DNA of 64,000 nucleotides. Origin: Paractinoplanes pyxinae (GTDB lineage Bacteria; Actinomycetota; Actinomycetes; Mycobacteriales; Micromonosporaceae). Position numbers and translations under genes: made by a program. The notes beneath the pieces are model-generated. The model saw only the letters and a program-made list of their open reading frames with translations, did no database searches and was not told where the DNA came from. Every line of letters starts with the position of its first letter. Within the stretch, counting starts at the first letter, position 1. The DNA is taken from assembly GCF_026626335.1 (NCBI RefSeq), contig NZ_JAPNTZ010000006.1:248001-312000 (forward strand), given 5' to 3'. Below are positions 16,151 through 24,700 of this stretch, piece after piece.

Positions 16151-17209
16151 ATGACGGTTGAGCTCAGCCGGCAAGAGGCGCGCCGGATCGCCGTACGCGC
16201 GCAATTGCTCGACGCGCGGCGGCCGGCCGACCTGTTCGACGTGGTCAGCCGGCTGACGTTCCTGCAGTACGACCAGACGGCGGCCGTCGCGCCCAGCGCC
16301 GACCTGGTGGCGTGGAGCCGGCTCGGGTCGAGCTATCGCACGTCGGAGCTGGCCGAAGGGCTGACCGACCGCACGTACGTGGAACTGCGCGGCATGATCC
16401 GGCCGATGGACGACATCCCGCTGTTCCGCGCCGAGATGGCGGCCCACTCGGCGCCCGACTCCCAGTTCGGCCACCCCAGCGCCCAGCACTGGGTCGACGC
16501 GAACGACAAGTTCCGGCGGGACGTCCTGGAAATCCTGGACGTGGACGGCCCGGTGCTGCAGTCGGCGATCCCCGACACGGCGCAGGTGCCGTGGGGCTCG
16601 TCGGGCTGGAACAACAACCGCAACGTCAGCATGATGCTCGAATGCCTGATCGTGCGGGGCGAGGTCGCCGTGGCCGACCGGGACGGCCGCGAGCGCCTGT
16701 TCGACCTGGCCCGCCGCGTCTACCCCGACGACGTGGTGCCGGGCGAGGAGGCGACGCGGATCCGGTCCGAGCGGCTGCTGCGGTCGCTGGGCCTGGCCCG
16801 CAAGAGCGACGCCGGTGAGCCTGCGGTGATCGAAGGCGTGCGCGGGCACTGGCGGGTCGACCCCTTCTTCCTCGAGGGCGAGTTCCAGGGGCGTACGGCC
16901 TTGCTGTCCCCGCTCGACCGGCTGATCTTCGACCGCAAGCGGATGACCGACCTCTTCGAGTTCGACTACAACCTCGAGATGTACAAGCCGGCCGCCCAGC
17001 GCCGGTGGGGCTACTACGCGCTGCCGATCCTCAGCGGCGACCGGCTGATCGGCAAGCTCGACGCCACCACCGACCGCAAGCAGGGCGTCCTGCGCGTCGA
17101 CGCCGTCCACTACGACGAGCCGGTGGCCGGGGACGTGGAAGACGCGGTGCGGCACGAGATCCGGGACCTGGCCCGCTGGCTGCACGTCGGCCTCGATCTG
17201 CCCGCCTGA
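16151..17209 (+). CDS. AlkZ/YcaQ-like winged-helix DNA glycosylase family protein (HTH_42)
   Basis: 352 residues of the HTH_42 family, tandem winged helices that form the crosslink-repair glycosylase fold. The N-terminal FLQYDQTAAVAPSADLVAWSRLG contains the catalytic-type Q-x-D triad (Q39-Y-D41), and the C-terminal part has LLSPLDRLIFDRKR. AlkZ (Streptomyces) and YcaQ (E. coli) unhook interstrand crosslinks. This member is shorter than AlkZ and its lesion is unknown. It is a single gene with its own leaderless-type promoter. The ankyrin gene 22 nt downstream also has its own -10. Confidence 0.85.
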   Translation: MTVELSRQEARRIAVRAQLLDARRPADLFDVVSRLTFLQYDQTAAVAPSADLVAWSRLGSSYRTSELAEGLTDRTYVELRGMIRPMDDIPLFRAEMAAHSAPDSQFGHPSAQHWVDANDKFRRDVLEILDVDGPVLQSAIPDTAQVPWGSSGWNNNRNVSMMLECLIVRGEVAVADRDGRERLFDLARRVYPDDVVPGEEATRIRSERLLRSLGLARKSDAGEPAVIEGVRGHWRVDPFFLEGEFQGRTALLSPLDRLIFDRKRMTDLFEFDYNLEMYKPAAQRRWGYYALPILSGDRLIGKLDATTDRKQGVLRVDAVHYDEPVAGDVEDAVRHEIRDLARWLHVGLDLPA

Positions 17210-17219
17210 GCAGGGCCGA

Positions 17220-17225
17220 TAGGGT
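17220..17225 (+). promoter_or_regulatory. -10 element for a leaderless transcript
   Basis: TAGGGT is 6 nt before the GTG at 17232, with the same hexamer and spacing as the gene upstream. Confidence 0.5.
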
Positions 17226-17231
17226 TCGGCT

Positions 17232-17624
17232 GTGGCTGAACTGGATGAAGAGACGATCGCCTACGCCCACCGCATGTTCGACCTGGCCCGCGCCGGCGAG
17301 ACCGACGAACTGGCGGCCAACGTGACGGCGGGCCTGCCGGCCAACCTCACCAACGACAAGGGCGACACGCTGCTGATCCTGGCCGCCTACCACGAACACC
17401 CGCAGACGGTGGCCGCGCTGCTCGAGCGGGGCGCCGACCCCAACCGGGTCAACGACCGGGGGCAGACCGCGCTGTCGGCCGCCGTCTTCCGCCAGAACGC
17501 CGAGACGGTGACGACCCTGCTCGCCGCCGGCGCCGACCCGGACGCCGGCACCCCTTCGGCGGTCGCCACCGCCGAGTTCTTCAAGCTCCCCGAGATGGCC
17601 GCCCTGCTGCGACCTGACGCCTGA
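17232..17624 (+). CDS. Ankyrin-repeat protein
   Basis: 130 residues, cytoplasmic. After an N-terminal helix pair (residues 1-35) come two canonical ankyrin repeats: KGDTLLILAAYHEHPQTVAALLERGADPN and RGQTALSAAVFRQNAETVTTLLAAGADPD, plus a capping half-repeat ending MAALLRPDA. Such small actinobacterial ankyrin proteins are protein-binding and without known enzyme activity. A 17-nt piece of its 3' end (ATGGCCGCCCTGCTGCG) recurs just downstream at about 17643, a local duplication. Confidence 0.85.
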   Translation: MAELDEETIAYAHRMFDLARAGETDELAANVTAGLPANLTNDKGDTLLILAAYHEHPQTVAALLERGADPNRVNDRGQTALSAAVFRQNAETVTTLLAAGADPDAGTPSAVATAEFFKLPEMAALLRPDA

Positions 17625-17690
17625 GGCCTGCCGGCTGCCGACATGGCCGCCCTGCTGCGGAGGTGAGGCCGGCTGCCGGAGAATGGGATC

Positions 17691-19721
17691 GTGAACTTCC
17701 GGTCGATCTATCAGCACGGGTTCGCGCGGGTCGCCGCGTGCACCAACCACGCCGCCATCGCCGACCCGGCCGCCAACGCCGAAAGGATCCTGAGCACCGC
17801 TCGCGAATGCTCGGAGCAGGGGGTTGCCGTCGCGCTGTTCCCCGAGCTCGGGCTCACCGGCTACTCGATCGAAGACCTGCTCATGCAGGACGTGGTTCTC
17901 GACGACGTGCTGGCCGGGCTGCGCACGATCGTGGCCGGCTCGGCCGAGCTGCTGCCGGTGCTGGTGGTCGGGGCGCCGCTGCGGCACCGCAACCGCATCT
18001 ACAACTGCGCGGTCGTCGTGCACCGGGGCCGGATCCTGGGCATCGCGCCGAAGTCGTACCTGCCCAACTACCGCGAGTTCTACGAGAAGCGGCAGATCGC
18101 GGCGGGCGACGACGAGCGCGGCGGCAGCTTCACCTTCGACGGGCAGCAGATTCCCTTCGGTACGGACCTGCTGTTCGACGCGGAAGACGTGCCCGGCCTG
18201 GTCGTGCACGTCGAGATCTGCGAGGACATGTGGGTCCCGATCCCGCCCAGCGCCGAGGCCGCCCTGGCCGGAGCCACCGTGCTGCTCAACCTCTCGGGCA
18301 GCCCGATCACCGTGGGCCGGGCCGAGGACCGCAAGATCCTGTGCAAGTCGGCGTCGGCGCGCTGCCTGGCCGCGTACGTCTATGCCGCGGCCGGGCTGGG
18401 CGAGTCCAGCACCGACCTGTCCTGGGACGGGCAGACCATGATCTACGAGAACGGGGCGCTGCTGGCCGAGTCGGAGCGCTTCCCCCTGGACGACCTGGCC
18501 TCGGTGGCCGACGTGGATCTCGATCTGCTGCGGCAGGAGAGACTGCGAATGGGCAGCTTCGACGACAACCGGCGCACCCACTCCGCGCGTACGAGTAATT
18601 TCCGGTCCGTCGGTTTCCGGCTCGACCCACCGGCGACCGATCTCGGGCTGCGACGCCGGGTCGAACGCTTCCCGTTCGTGCCGGCCGACATCGCGCGGCT
18701 CGACCTCGACTGCTACGAGGCGTACAACATTCAGGTCTCCGGCCTGCAGCAACGGCTCGGGGCGATCGGCAACCCGAAGGTGGTCATCGGCGTCTCGGGC
18801 GGGCTCGACTCCACCCACGCGCTGATCGTGGCCGCCCGGGCCATGGACAGGGCAGGCCGCCCGCGCAGCGACATCCTCGGGTTCACCATGCCGGGCTTCG
18901 CCACTTCGTCCCGTACGAAGGACAATGCGCACCGCCTGATGCGGGCGCTCGGGGTGACGGCGGCCGAACTGGACATCACCTCGACGGCCAAGCTGATGCT
19001 CACCGAGATGGGCCACCCGTTCGCCTCGGGCGAGCTGGTCTACGACGTGACGTTCGAGAACGTGCAGGCCGGCCTGCGCACCGACTACCTGTTCCGGCTG
19101 GCCAACCAGCGCGGCGGCATCGTGCTCGGCACGGGCGACCTGTCCGAGCTGGCGCTGGGCTGGTGCACGTACGGCGTCGGCGACCAGATGAGCCACTACA
19201 ACGTCAACGGCGGCGTGCCCAAGACGCTGATGCAGCACCTGATCCGCTGGGTGGTCAGCGAGAAGATCTTCGACGACGAGGTGGGGTCGGTGCTGACCGC
19301 GGTGCTCGACACCGAGATCAGCCCCGAGCTGGTGCCGGGCGAAGAACTGCAGTCGACGGAAAGCACGATCGGCCCGTACGCGTTGCACGACTTCGCGCTG
19401 TTCCACGTGCTCCGCTACGGCATGCGCCCGACGAAGATCGGCTTCCTGGCCTGGCACGCCTGGCGGGACGCGCAGGCCGGCGCCTGGCCGCCCAACTTCC
19501 CCGAGCCCAAGCGGATCACCTACGACCTGCCCGAGATCCGGCACTGGCTCGAGCAGTTCTGCCGCCGGTTCTTCGCCTTCGCCCAGTTCAAACGGTCGGC
19601 GATGCCCAACGGACCCAAGGTGGCCGCGGGCGGTTCCCTCTCGCCGCGCGGCGATTGGCGGGCCCCCTCGGACGGCAACGCGAACGCCTGGCTGCGCGAC
19701 CTGGAACGCTGGGATGTCTGA
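17691..19721 (+). CDS. nadE: Glutamine-dependent NAD+ synthetase
   Basis: 676 residues, the two-domain actinobacterial form. It converts deamido-NAD+ to NAD+ with ATP and glutamine-derived ammonia. The N-terminal nitrilase-like glutaminase domain (to about 290) has its triad at E52 (FPELGLTGY), K121 (APKSYLPNY) and C177 (EICEDMW). The synthetase domain has the PP-loop SGGLDSTHAL at about 367 and GTGDLSELALGWCTYG. It starts from GTG at 17691, in the position expected for the family. The last 8 nt overlap the next gene, a LuxR-type regulator, implying coupled translation. Confidence 0.96.
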   Translation: MNFRSIYQHGFARVAACTNHAAIADPAANAERILSTARECSEQGVAVALFPELGLTGYSIEDLLMQDVVLDDVLAGLRTIVAGSAELLPVLVVGAPLRHRNRIYNCAVVVHRGRILGIAPKSYLPNYREFYEKRQIAAGDDERGGSFTFDGQQIPFGTDLLFDAEDVPGLVVHVEICEDMWVPIPPSAEAALAGATVLLNLSGSPITVGRAEDRKILCKSASARCLAAYVYAAAGLGESSTDLSWDGQTMIYENGALLAESERFPLDDLASVADVDLDLLRQERLRMGSFDDNRRTHSARTSNFRSVGFRLDPPATDLGLRRRVERFPFVPADIARLDLDCYEAYNIQVSGLQQRLGAIGNPKVVIGVSGGLDSTHALIVAARAMDRAGRPRSDILGFTMPGFATSSRTKDNAHRLMRALGVTAAELDITSTAKLMLTEMGHPFASGELVYDVTFENVQAGLRTDYLFRLANQRGGIVLGTGDLSELALGWCTYGVGDQMSHYNVNGGVPKTLMQHLIRWVVSEKIFDDEVGSVLTAVLDTEISPELVPGEELQSTESTIGPYALHDFALFHVLRYGMRPTKIGFLAWHAWRDAQAGAWPPNFPEPKRITYDLPEIRHWLEQFCRRFFAFAQFKRSAMPNGPKVAAGGSLSPRGDWRAPSDGNANAWLRDLERWDV

Positions 19722-20166
19722 CCGGGCACGCCGGGCCCTGCTGGTCGGCGCCGTCCTGACCGGGTGCTTCACCTGGGCGATGGTGGTCGTCGGGTGGTCG
19801 TTCGCCATGGCCGAGGGCGGCGATCCGCACTGGTGGGTGATGCCGATCTTCGGCACGCTGGTGCTGCTGATCGCCGTGCTGGCCGTACGAAGTCTTCCCT
19901 CCCGGGCCGCCGTCGCCTCTCCACCCGCCGCCGGCGTTGCTTCGCCGGGCGTTCCCGCGGCGGCGATCGAGCCGCTCAGCGCGCGGGAGATGGAGGTTCT
20001 GCGTCATCTGGCCGCCGGCCGCTCCAACCGCGAGATCGCCGGCGCCCTCTTCGTAGCCCCCGGCACGGTGAAGGCCCACCTGAGCCACATCTTCCGCAAA
20101 CTCGACGCGACCAGCCGCCTGCAGGCGGTGGCGCACGCCCGCGAGGCCGGCCTGCTCGACCTTTGA
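19714..20166 (+). CDS. Membrane-anchored LuxR-type HTH regulator
   Basis: 150 residues. Two membrane helices (about 8-32 and 43-62) precede a Pro/Ala linker and a C-terminal LuxR helix-turn-helix (about 88-147: SAREMEVLRHLAAGRSNREIA, TVKAHLSHIFRKL). There is no receiver domain, so it is a one-component, membrane-tethered DNA-binding protein. It overlaps the nadE stop by 8 nt and precedes a polytopic membrane protein gene by 61 nt. The latter may be its sensor partner or target. How a signal passes from membrane to HTH is unknown. Confidence 0.85.
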   Translation: MSDRARRALLVGAVLTGCFTWAMVVVGWSFAMAEGGDPHWWVMPIFGTLVLLIAVLAVRSLPSRAAVASPPAAGVASPGVPAAAIEPLSAREMEVLRHLAAGRSNREIAGALFVAPGTVKAHLSHIFRKLDATSRLQAVAHAREAGLLDL

Positions 20167-20213
20167 ACCCGGCCTAGGCCGTTCGGCAGATGCCCAGTGT
20201 GGGGCCTGCTCCC

Positions 20214-20219
20214 TAGCGT
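20214..20219 (+). promoter_or_regulatory. -10-like element before membrane protein gene
   Basis: TAGCGT is 8 nt before the ATG at 20228, slightly longer spacing than the other leaderless candidates. Confidence 0.35.
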
Positions 20220-20227
20220 CGGCCGCC

Positions 20228-20905
20228 ATGAGAACCCATTTTCCGTACGTGTTGGCGGCCCTGTTCGTCGTCGTGGTTCAGGGGCTTTCGCTCGCCGAGT
20301 TCCTGCCCGTGCCGGTCGCGCTGCTGGCCGGCGCAGCCTGGGCGGCTCTCATCGCCTTCGCCGCGCGCACGGTCAGCCGCCGGCCGGTCGTGAGCGCACG
20401 GGTCGAGAACACGCTCATCGGGGCGGGAGCCACCACGATGGCGCTGTTCGGCTTCGGCGGCGCCATCGGCATCCTGCTCTGGAACCTGGCCCTCGACAGC
20501 CCCTCGATCACCGGCGAGACGATGGTCCGGCTGTTCCTGCCCAGCATCCCCATCGCGATCGCCGCCAACGTCCCCACCGAGCTGATCATCATCCCCGTCC
20601 TGCTGATCCTCGGCTGGCGCCCCGGTCGCCGCCGCTTCTTCATCGTGCTGGCCGCCGCCCTCTACTTCGTCCTCCGCATCTGGACCTATCTCACCTTCGC
20701 CCCCGACCGCCTCGACTTCGACACGGCCGAACGCTCCACCACTCCCCTGACCGCGGCCGAGCGAGCCCAGTTCGAGGCCGGCCTCCACCTCGACGACCCC
20801 CGCTGGATCGTCAACCTGCTGATCTTCTTCGCCTTCCTGCTGGCCGCCTTCACCCGGCCGACAACCGCGGCCCTCCCCGCCGCACGCCAATCAGAAATGT
20901 CGTAG
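20228..20905 (+). CDS. Polytopic membrane protein, unknown function
   Basis: 225 residues with about six hydrophobic segments (roughly 8-26, 28-46, 62-84, 100-128, 137-155 and 195-215) and a short soluble loop (about 160-190). An ATG start follows a TAGCGT by 8 nt. It sits downstream of the membrane-tethered LuxR regulator and may work with it. No family is recognised and no transport or enzymatic motif is visible. Confidence 0.7.
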   Translation: MRTHFPYVLAALFVVVVQGLSLAEFLPVPVALLAGAAWAALIAFAARTVSRRPVVSARVENTLIGAGATTMALFGFGGAIGILLWNLALDSPSITGETMVRLFLPSIPIAIAANVPTELIIIPVLLILGWRPGRRRFFIVLAAALYFVLRIWTYLTFAPDRLDFDTAERSTTPLTAAERAQFEAGLHLDDPRWIVNLLIFFAFLLAAFTRPTTAALPAARQSEMS

Positions 20906-20926
20906 GGCTCTGAGAGGATGCCCGGC

Positions 20927-21604
20927 ATGGAACAAAGGCTGAGCCGGCAGGCGGCGTCCGAGGCAGTCGGCGATGACGGGTGGCGGCTCGTGCTGGGCGC
21001 GTTGTGCAGCTCGGTGCCGGTGGGCTCGCTGGCCGAGGGCGTCGAGGTCGCGTCCCGAGCGGTGGCGGCCTGCGGCGACCATGCCGACGGCCATCTGCGC
21101 ATCGACGTGCGGCCCGGCCAGGTGGTGCTGACGGTGCAGTCACGTGCCTTGGGGGCGGTGACCGACCTCGACGCCGAGCTGGCCCGCACGATCACGGCGG
21201 CCGGGCTGAAGACCGAGCCCGGTCTCGACCCGGCCGCCCCACGGACGGTCCAGCTGCTCGAAATCGCCGTCGACGCGCTCGACATCCCCGCCGTGCGCCC
21301 GTTCTGGCAGGCGGTCCTGGCTTACGCCGACGAGCCCGGCGCCGCGGCCGACGGTCCGCTGGTCGACCCGCTCGGCCAAGGCCCGGCGATCTGGTTCCAG
21401 CAGATGGATCAGCCCCGCCCCCAGCGCAACCGCCTGCACTTCGACATCTCAGTCCCGCACGACGAGGCCCCGCACCGCATCGAAGCCGCCGTGGCCGCCG
21501 GGGGCCGCATCCTCTCCGACGCCCGAGCCCCATCGTTCTGGGTGCTGGCCGACCCCGAGGGCAACGAGGCCTGCGTGACAACGTGGCAGGGCCGCGACAA
21601 GTAG
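20927..21604 (+). CDS. Pterin-dehydratase-like / glyoxalase (VOC) fusion protein
   Basis: 225 residues. I chose the second ATG because GAGAGG then sits 9 nt upstream; an ATG at 20918 is the alternative. Residues 1 to about 98 resemble pterin-4a-carbinolamine dehydratase (HLRIDVRPG, then SRALGAVTDLDAELARTI), although the usual His-His active-site pair is not obvious. Residues 105-225 are a glyoxalase_6/VOC domain (LEIAVDALD, PFWQAVLAY, LHFDISVPHDEAP, WVLADPEGNEACV) with plausible metal ligands. Similar fusions occur in actinobacteria without a known reaction. It is convergent with the second GH92 gene. Confidence 0.78.
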   Translation: MEQRLSRQAASEAVGDDGWRLVLGALCSSVPVGSLAEGVEVASRAVAACGDHADGHLRIDVRPGQVVLTVQSRALGAVTDLDAELARTITAAGLKTEPGLDPAAPRTVQLLEIAVDALDIPAVRPFWQAVLAYADEPGAAADGPLVDPLGQGPAIWFQQMDQPRPQRNRLHFDISVPHDEAPHRIEAAVAAGGRILSDARAPSFWVLADPEGNEACVTTWQGRDK

Positions 21605-21717
21605 ACACGCCACCGTCCTCTGCGCTGAAGGATTGGTTGAGTGCGCCGGTGTTCAGGCACACCCGATCCGGCACGCTGTCGGCGGCATTTCCCCTGCCCC
21701 GGCAAGGCTGCGTGACG

Positions 21718-24700
21718 TCAGGTGAGTGTTACGGCGTAGACGTAGACCCGGGGGTCGGACGGCAGGGTGATGGAGCGGATCTGCTTGTCGGCGCTGAGCG
21801 GGATGCGGGCTTCGAACAGGGCCACCGGTGGGCCGTCGACGCCCTGGCCCGACTTGATCCGGTGCGGCATGGAGAGGACGGCGGTCGTGCCCGCGGCGGC
21901 TGTACCGCACCAGTCGGCGACGGTCACCGGGGTGGAAGCGTAGGTGCCATCCGTGTAGCCGATGGTGACCGATGTGCCGACGGGACCATTGTGGCTGGTC
22001 AGCACCAGATTGGCCGAGGTGCGGGCGGTGGCGGGCAGAAGCAGGGTCTGACCCGTGGCCGGTACGAAGTTGGGGGCCGTGCCGGTGGGATCGGGCGCGT
22101 CGTACGTGACACCGGCCCAGGTGACCGGCCCGGCCGCAGGCATGAGCGCGGCGTCGTAGCTCCAGCCGCCGCCGTCGAAGTTGCCTTGAGTGGTTTCGGC
22201 GACCGTGGCCGTGCCGTCCTTGGTGTGCGCCGAGGCGAGGTCGATCGCGCACTGGCCCGCCGCCGACGATGACGCGCAGGTGGCGGGCGTCGTCACGACG
22301 AGGCTCGCCGACTTCTGCAGCGTCGCCCCGCCGCCGGTCACCGTGACCGACAACGGATAGCTGCCGACCGCCGTGCCCGCGGGCGCAGTCACGGTGACGG
22401 TCGCTGTGCCCGAGACGGGCAAGTGCCGAGACACCAGCGTGCCGGCCTGCCGAACCGTGGCCGTCCAGCCCGCAGGGGCGCTGGCCGACACCCGCGGCGT
22501 CAGCGAACCCGGCGCCTGCCCAACCAGGTCAACGGTGAGAACAGCAGCGTCCCCAGCGGCCAGCGCAGCAACCGCAGACCCAGGCCGACCCGGCAAAGGC
22601 CCGCGACCGGATGCCACCGGCTCCCCCGCAGAACCAGAACGCACCGGCGCAGCACCCGCCAAGCCGGCAGAGGAAGAGACTGGCGTGGCAGCCGCCGAGC
22701 CCGCAGCGGAAGAGACCGACGTGGCAGCCGTCGAGCCGACAGCGGAAGGAACCGACGCGGCCGTCGCCGAGCCAGCAGCCGAAGAAGCCGGCGCGGCACC
22801 CGCCGAGCCAGCAGCCAAAGAGACCGGCGCGGCACCCACCGAGCCGACAGCGGAAGAACCTGGCGTGGCAGCCGTTGAGCCGGCAGCGGGAGAGACCGAC
22901 GTGGTAGCCGCCGAGCTAGCAGCGGAAGGGACCGACGTGGCAGCAGCCGAACCGCCAGCCGATGTAGCCGGCGTGGCAACTATTGAGCCGGCAGCCGAAG
23001 AAGGCGGCGTGTCAGCCGCCGGCGGAGAAGCAGGCGTTGAGTCGGCGGCGGATGTGGTTGCGGGCAGGGCGGCGGTGGTTGGGCGCAGCGTGGCGTCGAG
23101 GTGGGTTCGGTTGTCGGGGGCGGCCTGGTTCACCGACGGAGGTTCGGCGGCGGCCGCGGTGCCCCAGGTGGACGGGGTCGTGCCCAGCGTGTGAGCGATC
23201 GTGCCGCCGGAGCCGACCGCTGACCATGGCAGCCAGTTGCGGGTCAGTTGGGCGCCGTTGATCCGTACGCGCTGGATGTAACGGTTTTGGTCGCTGGCGC
23301 CGGGTGCGGTGATCGTCAGAGTGCCGGCCTTCAGCGCCAGCGTGGCTGAGGGGAACTGGGGGCTGGACACGGCCAGGAAGTTGGCGCCGCTCATCGTCGG
23401 GTAGAGGCCGAGCGACGAGAAGACGTACCAGGCGCTCATCGTGCCCAGATCGTCGTTGCCGGTCATGCCGTCGGGGCCGGTGGTGAACAGCGTCATCGCC
23501 GCCCGCACGACCGTGGCCGTCTTGGCGGGGGCGCCGGCCCAGTGGTACATGTACGGCGCGAGCAGGTCGGGCTCGTTGTTCGGGTTGTACGTCGGCTTGG
23601 CGTAGTAGTCGTACGGGCTGGCGATCCACTCGTTGCGGGCGGTCCCGGCCGGGTCCTGCAGCAGTTTCGCGTACGCGAAGAAGTTGTCCAGCCGCCGCTC
23701 GGTCGCCGGCCGTCCGCCCATCAGCCGCACGAGCCCGGCCGGATCCTGCGGCACCAGCCATTGGTACTGGTAGGCCCCGCCCTCGTGGAACTGCTGGGCC
23801 GCCGCCACCGGGTCGTACGGGGTCAGCCACGTGCCTTCGACCGTGCGCGGCCGGAAGTGCTTGATCGAGGAGTCCCAGAGGTTGCGGTACCACTGCCCGC
23901 GTCCGGCCAGGAGCTTTGCGTCCGCCGTCTTGCCGAGCGCCGAAGCCATCAACGCCAGCGCGGCGTCGGCCGCCGCGTATTCGAGCGTGGCCGAGGCGGG
24001 GTGCACGCAATCGTTGTCGCCACCCTTGTGCACACAGTCCGTCCCGAGTTGCAGACCGGATGGTATGTACCCGCGGTCGCTGTAGTACTTGATGCCCGTA
24101 CGACCGTTGTAGGGCGACGCTGCCGGCGGTTCACCGAGGGCGTTCGCGCGCAACAACTCGTACGCCGCAAGCTCGTGACCCTTCAGCAGCCCCTTGGACC
24201 AGGCCTCGACCAGGAACGGGGTCACCGGATCGCCGGTCATGATGTTGGTTTCGCTGTTGACCAGGGCCCACCGGGGCAGCCAGCCGCCGTCGCGGCCGAT
24301 CGCAAGCACGCTGAGCGCCACATCGCGGGCGACGTCCGGTTCGAGCAGCTCCAGCAATTGGTTCTGCGGGCGGTACGTGTCCCAGAGCGAGAAATTCTGG
24401 TACGGCGTATAGCCGTCCGCCTTGTGCACGGCGCGGTCGAAGCCGACGTACGAGCCGTCCACATCGCCGGCCAGGTTCGGGTGCAGCAACGAGTGGTAGA
24501 GCGCCGTGTAGAAGGCCGCGCGCCGCTCTTCCGTACCGCCGCCGATCTTTGCCTTGTCGAGCGCGGCCGACCATTTGGTCCGCAGCGCGGCGCGAGTCGT
24601 TTCGAAGTCGTAACCGTTAGTCTCAGCGGCCAGATTTGCGCGCGCACCGGCCACACCTGTGTACGACAGTCCCACCTTCACCACGACGTCCCGGTCGGCC

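Noticed and set aside
17594..17660. Duplication ATGGCCGCCCTGCTGCG after the ankyrin gene as a mobile-element footprint
   Set aside because: A single 17-nt local duplication with no inverted repeats or insertion; simple slippage explains it.
17031..19856. 941-codon open frame on the minus strand antisense to nadE
   Set aside because: It mirrors nadE, whose family motifs and catalytic triad are intact. Composition is Arg/Gly/Val-rich, as expected for an antisense frame in high-GC DNA.
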